Source: JAIYCX01 sp964353175 | GTDB taxonomy: Bacteria; Bdellovibrionota_C; UBA2361; SZUA-149; DAOLCO01 | Length of the DNA stretch: 64,000 nucleotides | Assembly (NCBI GenBank): GCA_964353175.1 | Contig: CAYGUX010000003.1 | Span: 1-64,000 of the forward strand | Direction: 5' to 3' | Part shown: positions 1-8,860 of the stretch, piece by piece | Layout of the letters: each line of letters opens with the position of its first letter | Position numbering within the stretch: position 1 is the stretch's first letter | Notes under the pieces: generated by a model | Databases searched by the model: none | Told to the model about the DNA's origin: nothing | What the model saw: the letters and a program-made list of their open reading frames with translations, nothing else | Translations under genes and position numbers: made by a program

Positions 1-37
1 CCTCATGCAAGAAGGTAGGAAAAGAAGATCCAGATAA
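1..37 (+). CDS. C-terminal tail of an upstream gene, possibly the DUF58 protein of the Bat operon (partial)
   Basis: The second reading frame is open from the window edge to a TAA at 35-37 and encodes a basic tail ending KRRSR. It stops five bases before the next start codon, which is the tight spacing seen through the rest of this operon. In Bat operons the gene before the DUF4381-like gene is usually a DUF58 protein preceded by a MoxR-type ATPase, so that is the likely identity. Only about eleven codons are visible, so the assignment rests on context alone. Another frame is also open here (to about position 104), which keeps confidence low. Confidence 0.35.
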   Translation, partial: LMQEGRKRRSR

Positions 38-42
38 TAATT

Positions 43-729
43 ATGATAGAGGACACATTACATTCAATAAATTCTCAAACACCGAACTTACTATCCGCGC
101 ATAATCAGGAAAGTCTCTATTCAATTTTTCACGGACCGAAAGAGGGCTTAATCGATATCAAGCCAGTGGAGATTCCTTTTAAAGTCCCAATAGATTTTTT
201 ATTTTTCCCACTACTAATAATTGCAGTAGGCCTTTTTATTTATATTATCGTTCAATCACTTCGATTAAGACATAAAAAGCTACACCACTTAGAACCTATT
301 AAGAACGCATTATTAAAGCTAGATAACTATCCCACTGAAATAGAATCTCCTAAGGTTAGAGCAGAGTATTTAACAGAAGTATTAAAATCATACCTACACG
401 GTATGAATATTAAAGAAGCACTCTCAATTGAAAGCTCCATCTCAATTCAAAATCTAAGTAGATTATTAAACAAGGTGATTAGCGGCAGTTCTGAAATCGT
501 TAGAGAAGATATTTCAAGAGATATTATATCTGTTCTGCTGTCATTGGAAAAAATTGAATACGCCCCAATATCTAGTAACTATGAACAAAATTTAGACCTC
601 TCTCTTCATAAAATCAGGGAGATTATCACAAATATAGATTCTGTAGTAAAAGAGATGAAAAGCCGAGTCAATAAGAACAGAAAAGGCAAGGTACATAGCA
701 AACAGTACAATCAAGAGTCTCGCAGATGA
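43..729 (+). CDS. DUF4381-like single-pass membrane protein of the Bat operon
   Basis: This 228-residue protein has one clear membrane segment at about residues 51-70, followed by a basic stretch (SLRLRHKK) that suggests a cytoplasmic C-terminal domain. That domain is helical and charged and ends in a very basic tail. Its position directly before batA, its size and its single helix match the DUF4381-type proteins found between the DUF58 and BatA genes in other aerotolerance operons. The stop overlaps the batA start in an ATGA arrangement, so the two are translationally coupled. The family role is not known in detail; these operons are thought to help form a membrane complex related to stress tolerance. 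I assign it mainly by context and architecture. Confidence 0.6.
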   Translation: MIEDTLHSINSQTPNLLSAHNQESLYSIFHGPKEGLIDIKPVEIPFKVPIDFLFFPLLIIAVGLFIYIIVQSLRLRHKKLHHLEPIKNALLKLDNYPTEIESPKVRAEYLTEVLKSYLHGMNIKEALSIESSISIQNLSRLLNKVISGSSEIVREDISRDIISVLLSLEKIEYAPISSNYEQNLDLSLHKIREIITNIDSVVKEMKSRVNKNRKGKVHSKQYNQESRR

Positions 730-1736
730 GCTATATTCTATCTTCCCCAAATTTTCTTTATTTGCTTTTTTTAATTCCGATTCTTTTGCTCTGGGAGGTC
801 TTAGGTAATAGTAAGGCTGCAATTGGAATCCCTGCAATGATAGGCCATGATCTTCCTGAAGTTGATAGAACTTGGAAGATAAAATACCGGGTTCCTCTGA
901 TTCTATTCTTTAGATGCCTATGTCTAGTCGCATTTATTTTCGCATTAGCCAGACCGCAAATGGGACTATATCTAGCTAATCGATCTACTGATGCTAGAGA
1001 TCTACTAATTTCAGTTGATGTATCTGGTAGCATGAAGGCACTAGATTTTGAAATTAATGGGCAAGCTTACTCAAGATTAGATGTATTAAAAAGTGTGGTT
1101 TCTCAATTTATTAAAAGACGAACTGGTGATAGGCTAGGTTTGCTAGTTTTTGGTGCAGAGATTTTCACTCAATGCCCCTTAACATTAGACCAGACGTTGC
1201 TGTTGCAATATTTAGACACCTTAGAAGTTGGCATGGCAGGAGATTCTACTGCCCTAGGAGATGCAATCCTTCTATCCGCTAAAAGAATGAGTAATATCAC
1301 TTCATCGTCTAAAGCTATTATACTCGTAACAGATGGACTAAAAACATCAGGCCAAACAGAGCCCCTACAATCTGCCGCGATTGCTAAGAAATTAAATATT
1401 AAAATATACACGATTGGAATTGGTGGAACGGAACCAGCGCCTTTCCCTGTTACCGATATGTTTGGTAGAGAAGTAATAGTACACCAAGATGTACCTCTGG
1501 ATGAAGAGACTCTAATGGAAGTAGCCAAAATTACCGGTGGCAAATACTTCCACGCAAAAAACACTAATGAATTAATTAAAGTTTATAAAGAAATTGATGC
1601 GCTAGAGCTTAGAAAAGAAAAAGCACCGCTATTTCTTTCAGAACAAGAATTTGCTGACTACCTAATTCCAATAGGATTTTGTTTGCTACTCGTATCTGAA
1701 GTATTAAATAGAACGATATTTAGGATATTATCATGA
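726..1736 (+). CDS. batA: BatA-type membrane-anchored von Willebrand factor A protein
   Basis: The 336-residue protein has two N-terminal membrane segments (about 8-25 and 55-75), a vWA domain and a C-terminal membrane helix (about 311-330), the usual BatA plan. The metal-binding MIDAS motif is complete: DVSGS at 98-102, the threonine in STALGDA near 175 and TDG at 202-204. The vWA domain should lie outside the cytoplasmic membrane and bind a divalent cation and a partner protein. Bat proteins were named from Bacteroides aerotolerance, but their biochemical action remains unclear. Both ends overlap neighbouring genes by four bases (ATGA), so the gene sits inside one polycistronic operon. Confidence 0.9.
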   Translation: MSYILSSPNFLYLLFLIPILLLWEVLGNSKAAIGIPAMIGHDLPEVDRTWKIKYRVPLILFFRCLCLVAFIFALARPQMGLYLANRSTDARDLLISVDVSGSMKALDFEINGQAYSRLDVLKSVVSQFIKRRTGDRLGLLVFGAEIFTQCPLTLDQTLLLQYLDTLEVGMAGDSTALGDAILLSAKRMSNITSSSKAIILVTDGLKTSGQTEPLQSAAIAKKLNIKIYTIGIGGTEPAPFPVTDMFGREVIVHQDVPLDEETLMEVAKITGGKYFHAKNTNELIKVYKEIDALELRKEKAPLFLSEQEFADYLIPIGFCLLLVSEVLNRTIFRILS

Positions 1737-3772
1737 CATCCTTTGACAATTTTTCCTTCGCTAATCCAAATGCCGCATTATTTCTTCTAATAGTATTGCC
1801 TCTATATTATTGGTTAGCAAAACAAGACACATTGTTCAACTCTCTAATTACATCAACGCTATCACCTCTAGTTAAGAAATTAAGATCGGGCTACTCGAAT
1901 TCGGAAACTACATCCCGTAGTCTAACTCTATTAATATTAAGTTTACTGCTTATTGTCCTATCTATGATGAGACCAAGATGGGGATACGAATTAGTTGAAT
2001 CAAACTATAAAGGGGTTGATATTGCTATCGCTGTAGATGTCTCAGACAGCATGCTTGCGGAAGATGTTTCCCCCAATCGGCTTGGAGTGGCTAAAAGGAA
2101 AATAAAGGACCTGATAAGTGAAACGTCTCAAGATAGAATCGCGTTAATTTCATCGGCAGGAACATCTTTTATAGAAAGTCCTTTAACATTGGATAAATCA
2201 TCGATTGAGCTACTTGCTTCCACCCTACAACCTGATTTAGTACCTTTAAAAGGATCTAGCCTCTCATCTTTAATTGAAGCCGCAAACAAAGTGTTTTCAT
2301 TATCTAGTTCAGGATCAGAAATCTCTCGTTCACATGCTTTGATACTACTTACTGATGGCGAATATGAAAAAGAAGATCTTGAATACAGTGAAGGCCTATT
2401 GGAAAACTATAAAATCACACCTTATGCGATAATCTTTGGCACAGAACAAGGTGCTCCGATTCCGACTGGAAGTGGATTTAAAAGAGATCAAAAAGGACAA
2501 GTTGTGATATCAAAATCCGATAGAAAAAACATCGGTACTCTGTTTAAAAAATTTAATGGAAATGTTGTTTTCAGTGATCCGGGACTTCGAGACGTTGTTG
2601 AAATTGTAAATAAGGGAATTAAAAAAACACTGAATAAAGAAAAGATAAGTTATCAAAATACGAAGAATTGGAAGGAGTATTACCAATATCCCTTAATAAT
2701 TGGCATACTCTTACTCCTTTATATATGGAGAATCCCATTAAAGATCAATTTGAAAATCGTCTTAACTATTCTTTTGTTGTCTAGAAGCATGAATGTATAT
2801 GCTGATTCGAATGATTTGATTACACGGACAAAAAATCAATACGAAGCCGGGGAATTTGTAGAGGCATTAAATACCATAAGCCAAATTAGTCTTATTAAGG
2901 AAACTCACGCTTCCACCCTTCTTAAGGGTAATATTTTATATAGATTGGGCAATTTTTCAGATGCTGAGAAAGAATTTGCCAAAAGCGCATCCTTAGCAAC
3001 GGATGCCAATCAAAAATCTAATAGTCTTTACAATAGAGGTAATGCTCTATTGCAGACAGGGAAACTTAAAGAGGCTAAAGCTGATTATGAGACTGCAATT
3101 AGAGATAAGCCTAAAGATAAAGAGATTGAAAATAACCTTAATTATGTAAAAAAACTTCTAGAAGATCCACCAACCAAGGATCCTGAACAAGAAAACAATA
3201 AAGAGAATAAGTCATCTGACCCTAAAAACGAGAATAAAGATAAGAATAACGAAAAGTCTAATGACCAAAAATCGGATGACCAAAATAATGATAAAAAATC
3301 TGATCCGAATAATAGTAAAGATAATTCCAATTCCAAAAACAATCCAAATAACTCGAACTCGGATAAAACACCTAATCAATCCGATTTAGATAAAGAAGAT
3401 AAATCTGAGGCCTTGCCGAATGACCAGAATCAAAAAAATGTGGAGGAACAAAACAAAGATACCTCAAACCAAGACTCCAATCTCAAGCAAGATAAAGATA
3501 GTAGCGATTCAGATACTCCACAAAGCAATGAGACTAAGAATAAAGATATTATGCCACCTCAGTCTAATGGGGAGTCTCAAAGTAGTTCCAATTCTTCAAA
3601 ATCAAGCGCAGAGAATACACCTAATCAAAAAATTGAAGCTCTCAATGATCAGACGCTTTCGCAGCTAGATAGTATCGAAGAGGATACAACCTCTCGTCAA
3701 AAATATAGATACCAAAAAGGCCTGAAAGAACTAGAGAATCGCACACTAAGCCTTCCAAAAAGGGACTGGTAA
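1733..3772 (+). CDS. batB: BatB-type vWA protein fused to a BatC-like TPR region
   Basis: This 679-residue protein joins two parts that are separate genes in some Bat operons. Residues 1-345 are BatB-like: N-terminal helices (about 13-28 and 63-80), a vWA domain with DVSDS at 102-106 and TDG at 207-209, and a helix near 318-333. A second hydrophobic stretch at 340-357 leads into a TPR region (about 362-476), as in BatC. Residues 481-640 are low-complexity Asn, Lys, Asp, Ser and Gln. The C-terminus is charged and helical. The fusion fits the idea that vWA and TPR parts work in one periplasmic assembly. The start overlaps batA and the stop is one base before batD. Confidence 0.88.
   Translation: MTSFDNFSFANPNAALFLLIVLPLYYWLAKQDTLFNSLITSTLSPLVKKLRSGYSNSETTSRSLTLLILSLLLIVLSMMRPRWGYELVESNYKGVDIAIAVDVSDSMLAEDVSPNRLGVAKRKIKDLISETSQDRIALISSAGTSFIESPLTLDKSSIELLASTLQPDLVPLKGSSLSSLIEAANKVFSLSSSGSEISRSHALILLTDGEYEKEDLEYSEGLLENYKITPYAIIFGTEQGAPIPTGSGFKRDQKGQVVISKSDRKNIGTLFKKFNGNVVFSDPGLRDVVEIVNKGIKKTLNKEKISYQNTKNWKEYYQYPLIIGILLLLYIWRIPLKINLKIVLTILLLSRSMNVYADSNDLITRTKNQYEAGEFVEALNTISQISLIKETHASTLLKGNILYRLGNFSDAEKEFAKSASLATDANQKSNSLYNRGNALLQTGKLKEAKADYETAIRDKPKDKEIENNLNYVKKLLEDPPTKDPEQENNKENKSSDPKNENKDKNNEKSNDQKSDDQNNDKKSDPNNSKDNSNSKNNPNNSNSDKTPNQSDLDKEDKSEALPNDQNQKNVEEQNKDTSNQDSNLKQDKDSSDSDTPQSNETKNKDIMPPQSNGESQSSSNSSKSSAENTPNQKIEALNDQTLSQLDSIEEDTTSRQKYRYQKGLKELENRTLSLPKRDW
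3173..3653 (+). repeat. Low-complexity Asn/Lys/Asp/Ser-rich coding segment in batB
   Basis: About 160 codons encode a hydrophilic, disordered tract dominated by N, K, D, S, Q and E after the TPR region. At DNA level it is a purine-rich run of GAT, AAT and AAA codons. Such acidic or polar linkers are frequent in BatC-type proteins. It explains the spurious open frames on the other strand and in the third frame here. Confidence 0.8.
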
Positions 3773-3773
3773 A

Positions 3774-5504
3774 ATGACGAAAGTAATTCACATCATATTC
3801 TTCCTTAATCTTCTATTCATCAATGTATGTTTTGGTGATGATAAGCCAAATCTAAATGTATCCCTAATGCCAGATTCTGGAACCATTGATACGAAATTCA
3901 CAATTCAAGTAACTATTTCTAGTCCAGACATTACAGGGATAGAAACTCCTGTGTTCAAAGAGAATGAAAACTTTGAAATCAATCTCAATTCTAGCTCATT
4001 GCAAGTTCAAATTATAAATGGAGTTTCTACGAAACAAAAAAACTATATTTTTAATGTGGCTCCAAAGACACATCTCGTGGAAGGAGACTACAATGCACCC
4101 AATGGGTTTATCACTTACAACGGTCAAAAGTTTAGATTGCCTACTCAGAAGATTCATATCGAATCCACCAAAACATTTATTGGCTCAGCTTTAAAAGCGC
4201 CAAGCCAGGATGGATTTAACTTCTTACAACTCGTTTCTAATGAGAGACCTTACATTGGAGAACAAGTTTCTTATAGAGTGGAAATTATTGCACCTGCCAA
4301 TCTTCTAAAGGCAGATTTAGAAGATTTTCAATTAGATGGGGTATGGCGTGAGCGCTTTGGGCAAGATGAAAAAAAACATAGAAGGGCATACAACCTAACA
4401 ATACATACTTTTTCAGAAGCATGGTTCCCAGTACGAAGTGGATTAGTTAATATCCCATCAAGGACCCTACATGTCGAGGTTCAACAAATGAGAAGGATAC
4501 CCTCTAGTCGTGGCCTTTCGGGTCAATTATTGAACAACCTGCTGCCTTTAATCTCCCAATTTTCGACGGAAGAGAAAACGATCACAGCCCCTCCAATTAC
4601 ATTTGAAGTCAAACCCCTCCCCACTCCACCTAATAATATATTTGGACATATCCCTGTTGGAGTACTAAAAGTCACGAGTAGTGTGGATAAGAAAAATGGG
4701 AAAGTTGGTGAACCTATCACTTTAACCATCCAAGTTAGTGGTGATGCCAACTTAAAACCTCTTGAAATCGGCCCACCAGTTGCCCCAATAAATGATAGAG
4801 AACTTAGAAGATATGATGAAAAACCAATCTTAAAAAAGGTAATCAATAATCCGGAGGTTTCATTTTATAAAACTTTTACGATAACGTTTATTCCCCTAGC
4901 TAATGGCAATGTAAATATTCCTAGATTCAAAATCACTTGGTTCGACCCAAAAGATGAACAATACAAATCTGAAACCACCGTAGAAGAGACTATCGCTGTT
5001 GTTGGTGAGTCTATAGTAATGCCCAAACAAGTCATAGATACTCCACAAGAACTTAACCTTAAAGTTTTACATAATAAATATGCCGGTAGTTCCTATGGAA
5101 TAAATCCTACATACGCATTAGTAACATATATTCTAAGTCTCCTTTTTCCCACTCTCTACTTCCTGACTCTAAAGTTCACAGGTCGGATTAGGGCCAAAAA
5201 CAAGTCCCCTAAAGTAAGGCTCGCTAAACTATTGGTTAAAACGAAGTCAATTAATACTTTAAGCAATCTAGAAACATTTCAGTTACTAAAAGATGCTTCT
5301 GCTACTTACCTTAATGTTGATGCGGAAGTATTCACAAGTAAAGAAATTATTAGTGGATTAAAGACTTCAAATCTTAAACCTTCAGGACTCTATGAAGTCT
5401 TACTCGATTTAGAAAAAGTGATATATTCCAACCATGCTTCGATAACCGAAGATCAAAGAGATAAAACTATTGAACTCATTAAGGCTATGCATGATCAGGC
5501 ATAA
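3774..5504 (+). CDS. batD: BatD-like secreted, membrane-anchored oxygen tolerance protein
   Basis: The 576-residue protein begins with a signal peptide (hydrophobic core at residues 4-19, cleavage likely near FG-DD). A long beta-rich periplasmic region follows, with repeats of the form found in BatD, such as the conserved start PDSGTIDTKFTIQV. One membrane helix lies at about 446-466, leaving a cytoplasmic tail of about 110 residues that looks helical. The size, topology and position after batB are typical of BatD (DUF11-like repeats are not evident). No enzymatic residues are visible; the likely role is as the large extracytoplasmic component of the Bat complex. The start lies one base after the batB stop. 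Confidence 0.85.
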   Translation: MTKVIHIIFFLNLLFINVCFGDDKPNLNVSLMPDSGTIDTKFTIQVTISSPDITGIETPVFKENENFEINLNSSSLQVQIINGVSTKQKNYIFNVAPKTHLVEGDYNAPNGFITYNGQKFRLPTQKIHIESTKTFIGSALKAPSQDGFNFLQLVSNERPYIGEQVSYRVEIIAPANLLKADLEDFQLDGVWRERFGQDEKKHRRAYNLTIHTFSEAWFPVRSGLVNIPSRTLHVEVQQMRRIPSSRGLSGQLLNNLLPLISQFSTEEKTITAPPITFEVKPLPTPPNNIFGHIPVGVLKVTSSVDKKNGKVGEPITLTIQVSGDANLKPLEIGPPVAPINDRELRRYDEKPILKKVINNPEVSFYKTFTITFIPLANGNVNIPRFKITWFDPKDEQYKSETTVEETIAVVGESIVMPKQVIDTPQELNLKVLHNKYAGSSYGINPTYALVTYILSLLFPTLYFLTLKFTGRIRAKNKSPKVRLAKLLVKTKSINTLSNLETFQLLKDASATYLNVDAEVFTSKEIISGLKTSNLKPSGLYEVLLDLEKVIYSNHASITEDQRDKTIELIKAMHDQA

Positions 5505-6255
5505 AATTTTATTAGCAATTTTACTAAACATAATATTAATAAATATTGCCTTTGGTGATAGTTCCGATATTAATAAAAAAGAATACGACTATCTACAAAG
5601 TCTATATGACCAAGGCAATAAAAATCCAAAAATTCTGTTAAGACTTTCCGAACTTTCCGATAACTCATCCCAGTCACTTTGTTACGCGAAATTGGGCCTT
5701 CAATATGACCCAAATTCGACTGAACTTAAAAATAGAATTAGTAGCATAAGGAATCTCACCAATCTTAATGAAATTAACCCGAATGAATCTAAAGTTAAAA
5801 ATTCAAGTAATTCGTTTTTAATTCTACAAAGCTACTACTCCAAAGATCTACTGGCCTTACTACTTACTATTATTTCTTTTATATCCATTTTGATATTTTT
5901 CAGTTTGTACTATTTTAATATGGCCGAAGGTTTTAAATCCACTAGAATATTCTTATTCGTATTATCTTTATTTCTTTTTTTCCAAATATTTATGATCACG
6001 AAAACAAAAGAGGACAAATTAAAGATCGTAAGTTCCTTTGAAGACTTTAAAAAAACAGATGCGGTGATTCTTAAAGAAAAAATTGTTGTTTCAGCTCCAT
6101 CAAAAGAATCTCAAGAGATTGCCCTATTAAAACCCACTAACGAGGTTGAGCTTTTGGGTGGGACTAGTGGTGGCGATTGGATTCAAGTTAGAACCAATAG
6201 CAGGCTTGGTTGGCTAGAAGATGACAAAAATCTCTGCATTATCAATATAAACTAA
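5491..6255 (+). CDS. batE: BatE-like protein with signal peptide, two membrane helices and SH3 domain
   Basis: I start this gene at the ATG at 5491, not at the upstream TTG at 5470, because AAGG lies at 5481-5484 with good spacing and because this start gives a clean signal peptide (residues 1-22, ending IAFG). The 254-residue product has a short TPR-like helical region (25-90), two membrane helices (about 120-142 and 151-169) and a C-terminal SH3-like domain (about 185-250) with the usual GGDWIQVR and GWLE motifs. This is the BatE arrangement. It overlaps the end of batD, completing the operon. The SH3 domain would face the periplasm and could bind peptide or cell-wall material. Confidence 0.75.
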   Translation: MIRHKILLAILLNIILINIAFGDSSDINKKEYDYLQSLYDQGNKNPKILLRLSELSDNSSQSLCYAKLGLQYDPNSTELKNRISSIRNLTNLNEINPNESKVKNSSNSFLILQSYYSKDLLALLLTIISFISILIFFSLYYFNMAEGFKSTRIFLFVLSLFLFFQIFMITKTKEDKLKIVSSFEDFKKTDAVILKEKIVVSAPSKESQEIALLKPTNEVELLGGTSGGDWIQVRTNSRLGWLEDDKNLCIININ

Positions 6256-6270
6256 GATAAATGGAATAAA

Positions 6271-6645
6271 ATGAACAAGAACTCTATCCCACAAATAAGG
6301 GTCGTGATGCTTCCCAAGGATACAAATGCCATGGGCAGTATCTTTGGAGGGGTAATATTAAGTTATATAGATTTAGCCGCGTCTCAACATGCAGTATCTA
6401 TTAAACCCAATCTCTACGTTACTAAAGTCATGAGAGAAGTAGAATTTATATCTCCAGTATATGTAGGTGATTCAGTTAGCTTTAACACTGAAACCATTCG
6501 TATCGGCAAAACTTCAATTTCAGTAAAAGTTTATGTTACGGCTGAAAGAGGCCTAGAAATGCGATCAGCAATTAAAGTAACAGAAGCAGAAGTTGTAATG
6601 GTTGCAGTAGATGGAGAAGGAAAGCCCGTACAAATATTAGTATAG
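6271..6645 (+). CDS. Acyl-CoA thioesterase of the YciA/hotdog family
   Basis: The 124-residue protein is a single hotdog domain. The N-terminal block DTNAMGSIFGG (17-27) followed by SYIDLAA with Asp34 matches the acyl-CoA thioesterase signature, where the usual form is NANGDIFGG and the Asp is catalytic. The later blocks VMREVEFISPVYVGDSV and the beta-strand pattern also fit. It should hydrolyse acyl-CoA thioesters in the cytoplasm; chain-length preference cannot be read from the sequence. It follows the Bat operon by 15 bases and may be co-transcribed with it. The replacement of the usual Asn-Gly pair by Met-Gly is a mild deviation. Confidence 0.85.
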   Translation: MNKNSIPQIRVVMLPKDTNAMGSIFGGVILSYIDLAASQHAVSIKPNLYVTKVMREVEFISPVYVGDSVSFNTETIRIGKTSISVKVYVTAERGLEMRSAIKVTEAEVVMVAVDGEGKPVQILV

Positions 6646-6653
6646 CTAATTAC

Positions 6654-6687
6654 CAAAGGTAGAATATAGAGCTAGTTTCTACCTTTG
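6654..6687. terminator. 11-bp hairpin at the convergent thioesterase/smpB ends
   Basis: CAAAGGTAGAA at 6654-6664 pairs perfectly with TTCTACCTTTG at 6677-6687 across a 12-base loop that contains the smpB stop codon. There is no clear T-run on either side, so it may be a weak bidirectional terminator or an mRNA-end stabiliser. Confidence 0.45.
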
Positions 6688-7136
6688 AGGACTCTATCCA
6701 ATTTCTTTTGAACTGTTTTCTCTTTAATATCAGCACGTTTATCATAGAGTTTCTTCCCTCTACCTAAACCTATCTCTAATTTCAATCTCCCCTTGTCATT
6801 AAGATAAGCCCTAAGTGGAATTAAGGTAAGTCCTTTGGTTTGCATTTTTGCTGCAAACTTTAAGATTTCTCTCCTGTGAAGCAGTAACTTTCTTTCTCTA
6901 TACGGATCAATTTGTTCTCCGCGTGCAAACTCGTATGGCGCGATATGCGCATTAGTCAGGAAACATTCCTTACCTTTAACCTGAACATAACTCTCTCTAA
7001 GAGACATGCCCCCCTTCCTTGAAGATTTAAGCTCAGAACCTAGTAAGGAAATACCAACTTCTAGGGATTCTAGAATCTCGTAGTCCCTTCTCGCCTTTTT
7101 ATTTACCTCTATAATTTCCGCTATTGCATCTGCCAT
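6672..7136 (-). CDS. smpB: SsrA-binding protein SmpB
   Basis: The 154-residue protein is full length for SmpB. It shows the conserved start of the family (NKKARRDYEILESLEVGI), the block SLRESYVQVKGKECFLTNAHIAPY, and the motif LIPLRAYLNDKGRLKLEIGLGRGKKLYDKR. The C-terminal basic tail that mimics tRNA on the ribosome is present. SmpB binds tmRNA and is needed for trans-translation and release of stalled ribosomes. No tmRNA gene is visible next to it. It is divergent from nagZ, with a 212-base region between them that carries two related palindromes. Confidence 0.97.
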   Translation of the reverse strand: MADAIAEIIEVNKKARRDYEILESLEVGISLLGSELKSSRKGGMSLRESYVQVKGKECFLTNAHIAPYEFARGEQIDPYRERKLLLHRREILKFAAKMQTKGLTLIPLRAYLNDKGRLKLEIGLGRGKKLYDKRADIKEKTVQKKLDRVLKGRN

Positions 7137-7251
7137 AAAATAGAATATTGAATTAAAGTTCCACTTTCATACTACCATTTTAATCTTTTAATTGATAATG
7201 GCATTTATAATTATTCCTAGGTAAAGAACTAAGATTCTCTTGATTGCGGCT

Positions 7252-7323
7252 AAGGTATACCTTTGAGCTGGGAGTACCTATTAGTATTCTAGCCCCAATT
7301 AATATTTCAAGGTATATAACCTT
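7252..7323. promoter_or_regulatory. Pair of related palindromes between smpB and nagZ (possible operators)
   Basis: AAGGTATACCTT at 7252-7263 is a perfect 12-base palindrome. AAGGTATATAACCTT at 7309-7323 has the same AAGGT/ACCTT half-sites with three extra bases between them. Both lie in the divergent promoter region. Short palindromes are common by chance in AT-rich DNA, so only the shared half-site makes them notable. Confidence 0.3.
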
Positions 7324-7348
7324 AGTAAACTGAGTAATCTATACATTA

Positions 7349-8344
7349 ATGAAAAACTTCGACCCATTTTTCCCAATTGGAGACACCCTCATTCTAGGGA
7401 TAGAAGGACCAACTTTAAGTGACAGAGAAAAGTTACTCCTTAACATAATTCGACCTGCGGGAATTATTTTCTTCAAAAGAAACTTTTCTAATCGAGAAGC
7501 CTGGGTAGAAGATATTAAGTATTTAATTTCTTCTATTCGTGAAGTCACCGAGGGGCGTACCAAAATTTTTTCGATCGACTATGAAGGAGGAAGAGTTCAT
7601 AGATTTCCCAAAGGTGCACCAGAGTTTCCTTACGCTAAATACTGGGCCAGTCAAAGTTATAAAGTTGGCCTAGACATGGCCAACTTTCTAAACTCGGTTG
7701 ACATAAACCTCACCTATGCACCTTGTGTAGATATTGATTTAGAAAGTACTAATCCCGTAATTGGTGAAAGAAGTTTTTCGAATGATCCCAATATAGTCGA
7801 TATCGCTGGATTAGAAATGTATAAAGCTTTTGAAGAAAAGAATATAATATCCTGTGCGAAACACTTTCCTGGTCATGGTAGAACCACTTTAGACTCCCAT
7901 TTTGAGCTTCCCGTAATCGATACCTCCATCGAAGATTTAGCCTTGGATTTGCTCCCATTTAAAAGCTTGATTTCAGCCAATATACCTCTGGTAATGAGTT
8001 CTCATATCATTTTTACTGCGCTTGATTCGGATAAGCCAGCCTCATTGTCACCGATAGTCTTAACTGACTTATTAAGGACTGAGCTGAACTTTAAAGGTTT
8101 GATATGTTCAGATGATTTTGACATGAAAGCACTCGCCTCAATTCCAAAAAAGGAAAGGTACCTAGAGATGCTCGCATCTGGAACAAACTTGGTTGTAATA
8201 GGGAATGGTATGGATGGAAAATCCATTGAGGATGCTATTGAAATCTTAAATCAGATTGAAACGGATGATAAAATCTTAAATCATGTATTAGAGTTTTCAA
8301 GTAAGGCACTTGAGAGTTTACATGAAAGGTATCAACTAATATAA
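7349..8344 (+). CDS. nagZ: Beta-N-acetylhexosaminidase, glycoside hydrolase family 3 (NagZ type)
   Basis: The 331-residue protein is a one-domain GH3 enzyme of NagZ size. The motifs DYEGGRVHRF (77-86), KHFPGHG (171-177) with the following DSH (182-184), and SDDFDMKA (254-261) are all present. Asp255 is the expected nucleophile and the His in KHFPGHG and DSH belong to the acid/base loop. There is no signal peptide, so it acts in the cytoplasm, removing GlcNAc from anhydromuropeptides in cell-wall recycling. It is a single gene, divergent from smpB and convergent with a receiver-domain gene whose end overlaps it by nine bases. Confidence 0.9.
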   Translation: MKNFDPFFPIGDTLILGIEGPTLSDREKLLLNIIRPAGIIFFKRNFSNREAWVEDIKYLISSIREVTEGRTKIFSIDYEGGRVHRFPKGAPEFPYAKYWASQSYKVGLDMANFLNSVDINLTYAPCVDIDLESTNPVIGERSFSNDPNIVDIAGLEMYKAFEEKNIISCAKHFPGHGRTTLDSHFELPVIDTSIEDLALDLLPFKSLISANIPLVMSSHIIFTALDSDKPASLSPIVLTDLLRTELNFKGLICSDDFDMKALASIPKKERYLEMLASGTNLVVIGNGMDGKSIEDAIEILNQIETDDKILNHVLEFSSKALESLHERYQLI

Positions 8345-8704
8345 GTTAGCAATAATTTCAGCTAATTGTGATGGGTTAAATGGTTTAGGAATAAATTTAT
8401 CAACCTGCTTTAGGTCCAGTTCCTGCTTTATTAAACTCTCCGGATAGCCACTAGAAAGTATAACCTTAGTATTTGGAAATTTACTCCTTAAACGGGATAA
8501 GAATCGCTCTGGATCCAAGCCTTCCACTGCATAATCTAGCACCACACAAACGGGCTGTTCAACATTATTCAATGCTTCCAAGGCTGATTGTGCATCAGAT
8601 GCACCATAAACTGTAAATCCGGACGCTGTTAATATCTCTGCAAATGTTGATAAGACTTGAGGATCGTCTTCGACAAGAAGAACTGCTGGCATTAAAATCT
8701 CCAT
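8336..8704 (-). CDS. Stand-alone response regulator receiver domain protein
   Basis: The 122-residue protein is only a receiver domain. Acidic residues VEDD (11-14), the phospho-acceptor Asp57 in VVLDYA, the Ser/Thr switch in SSGYP (84-88) and Lys107 in PKPF are all in place. No output domain follows. No histidine kinase lies nearby, so its partner is unknown; it could act in a phosphorelay or by binding a target protein. A second in-frame ATG at codon 5 could be the real start. Its 3' end overlaps nagZ by nine bases in a convergent arrangement, so the two transcripts could form an antisense overlap. Confidence 0.88.
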   Translation of the reverse strand: MEILMPAVLLVEDDPQVLSTFAEILTASGFTVYGASDAQSALEALNNVEQPVCVVLDYAVEGLDPERFLSRLRSKFPNTKVILSSGYPESLIKQELDLKQVDKFIPKPFNPSQLAEIIANLY

Positions 8705-8860
8705 TCTAAAGTAGTATTTGTCTCTGCGTGCAATACTATCTAAACATACTAAGACTACCTATTCAAAATCTTTATGGAACTATTGGTAAATCAATGTCTA
8801 GTATAAAACAGCAGTATTTAGTAAACTCTTGAAATTCATAAAAAAACTGCCACGAAAAAT

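Noticed and set aside
1169..1564. Minus-strand open frame inside batA
   Set aside because: It lies fully inside a gene with clear vWA motifs and has no family features.
7137..7348. Possible tmRNA or other RNA gene near smpB
   Set aside because: No tRNA-like ends or tag peptide are visible; the region is a promoter region.
8783..8807. TTGGTA and TATAAA as promoter for the HTTM-like gene
   Set aside because: The spacer is only 13 bases, too short for a sigma70 promoter.
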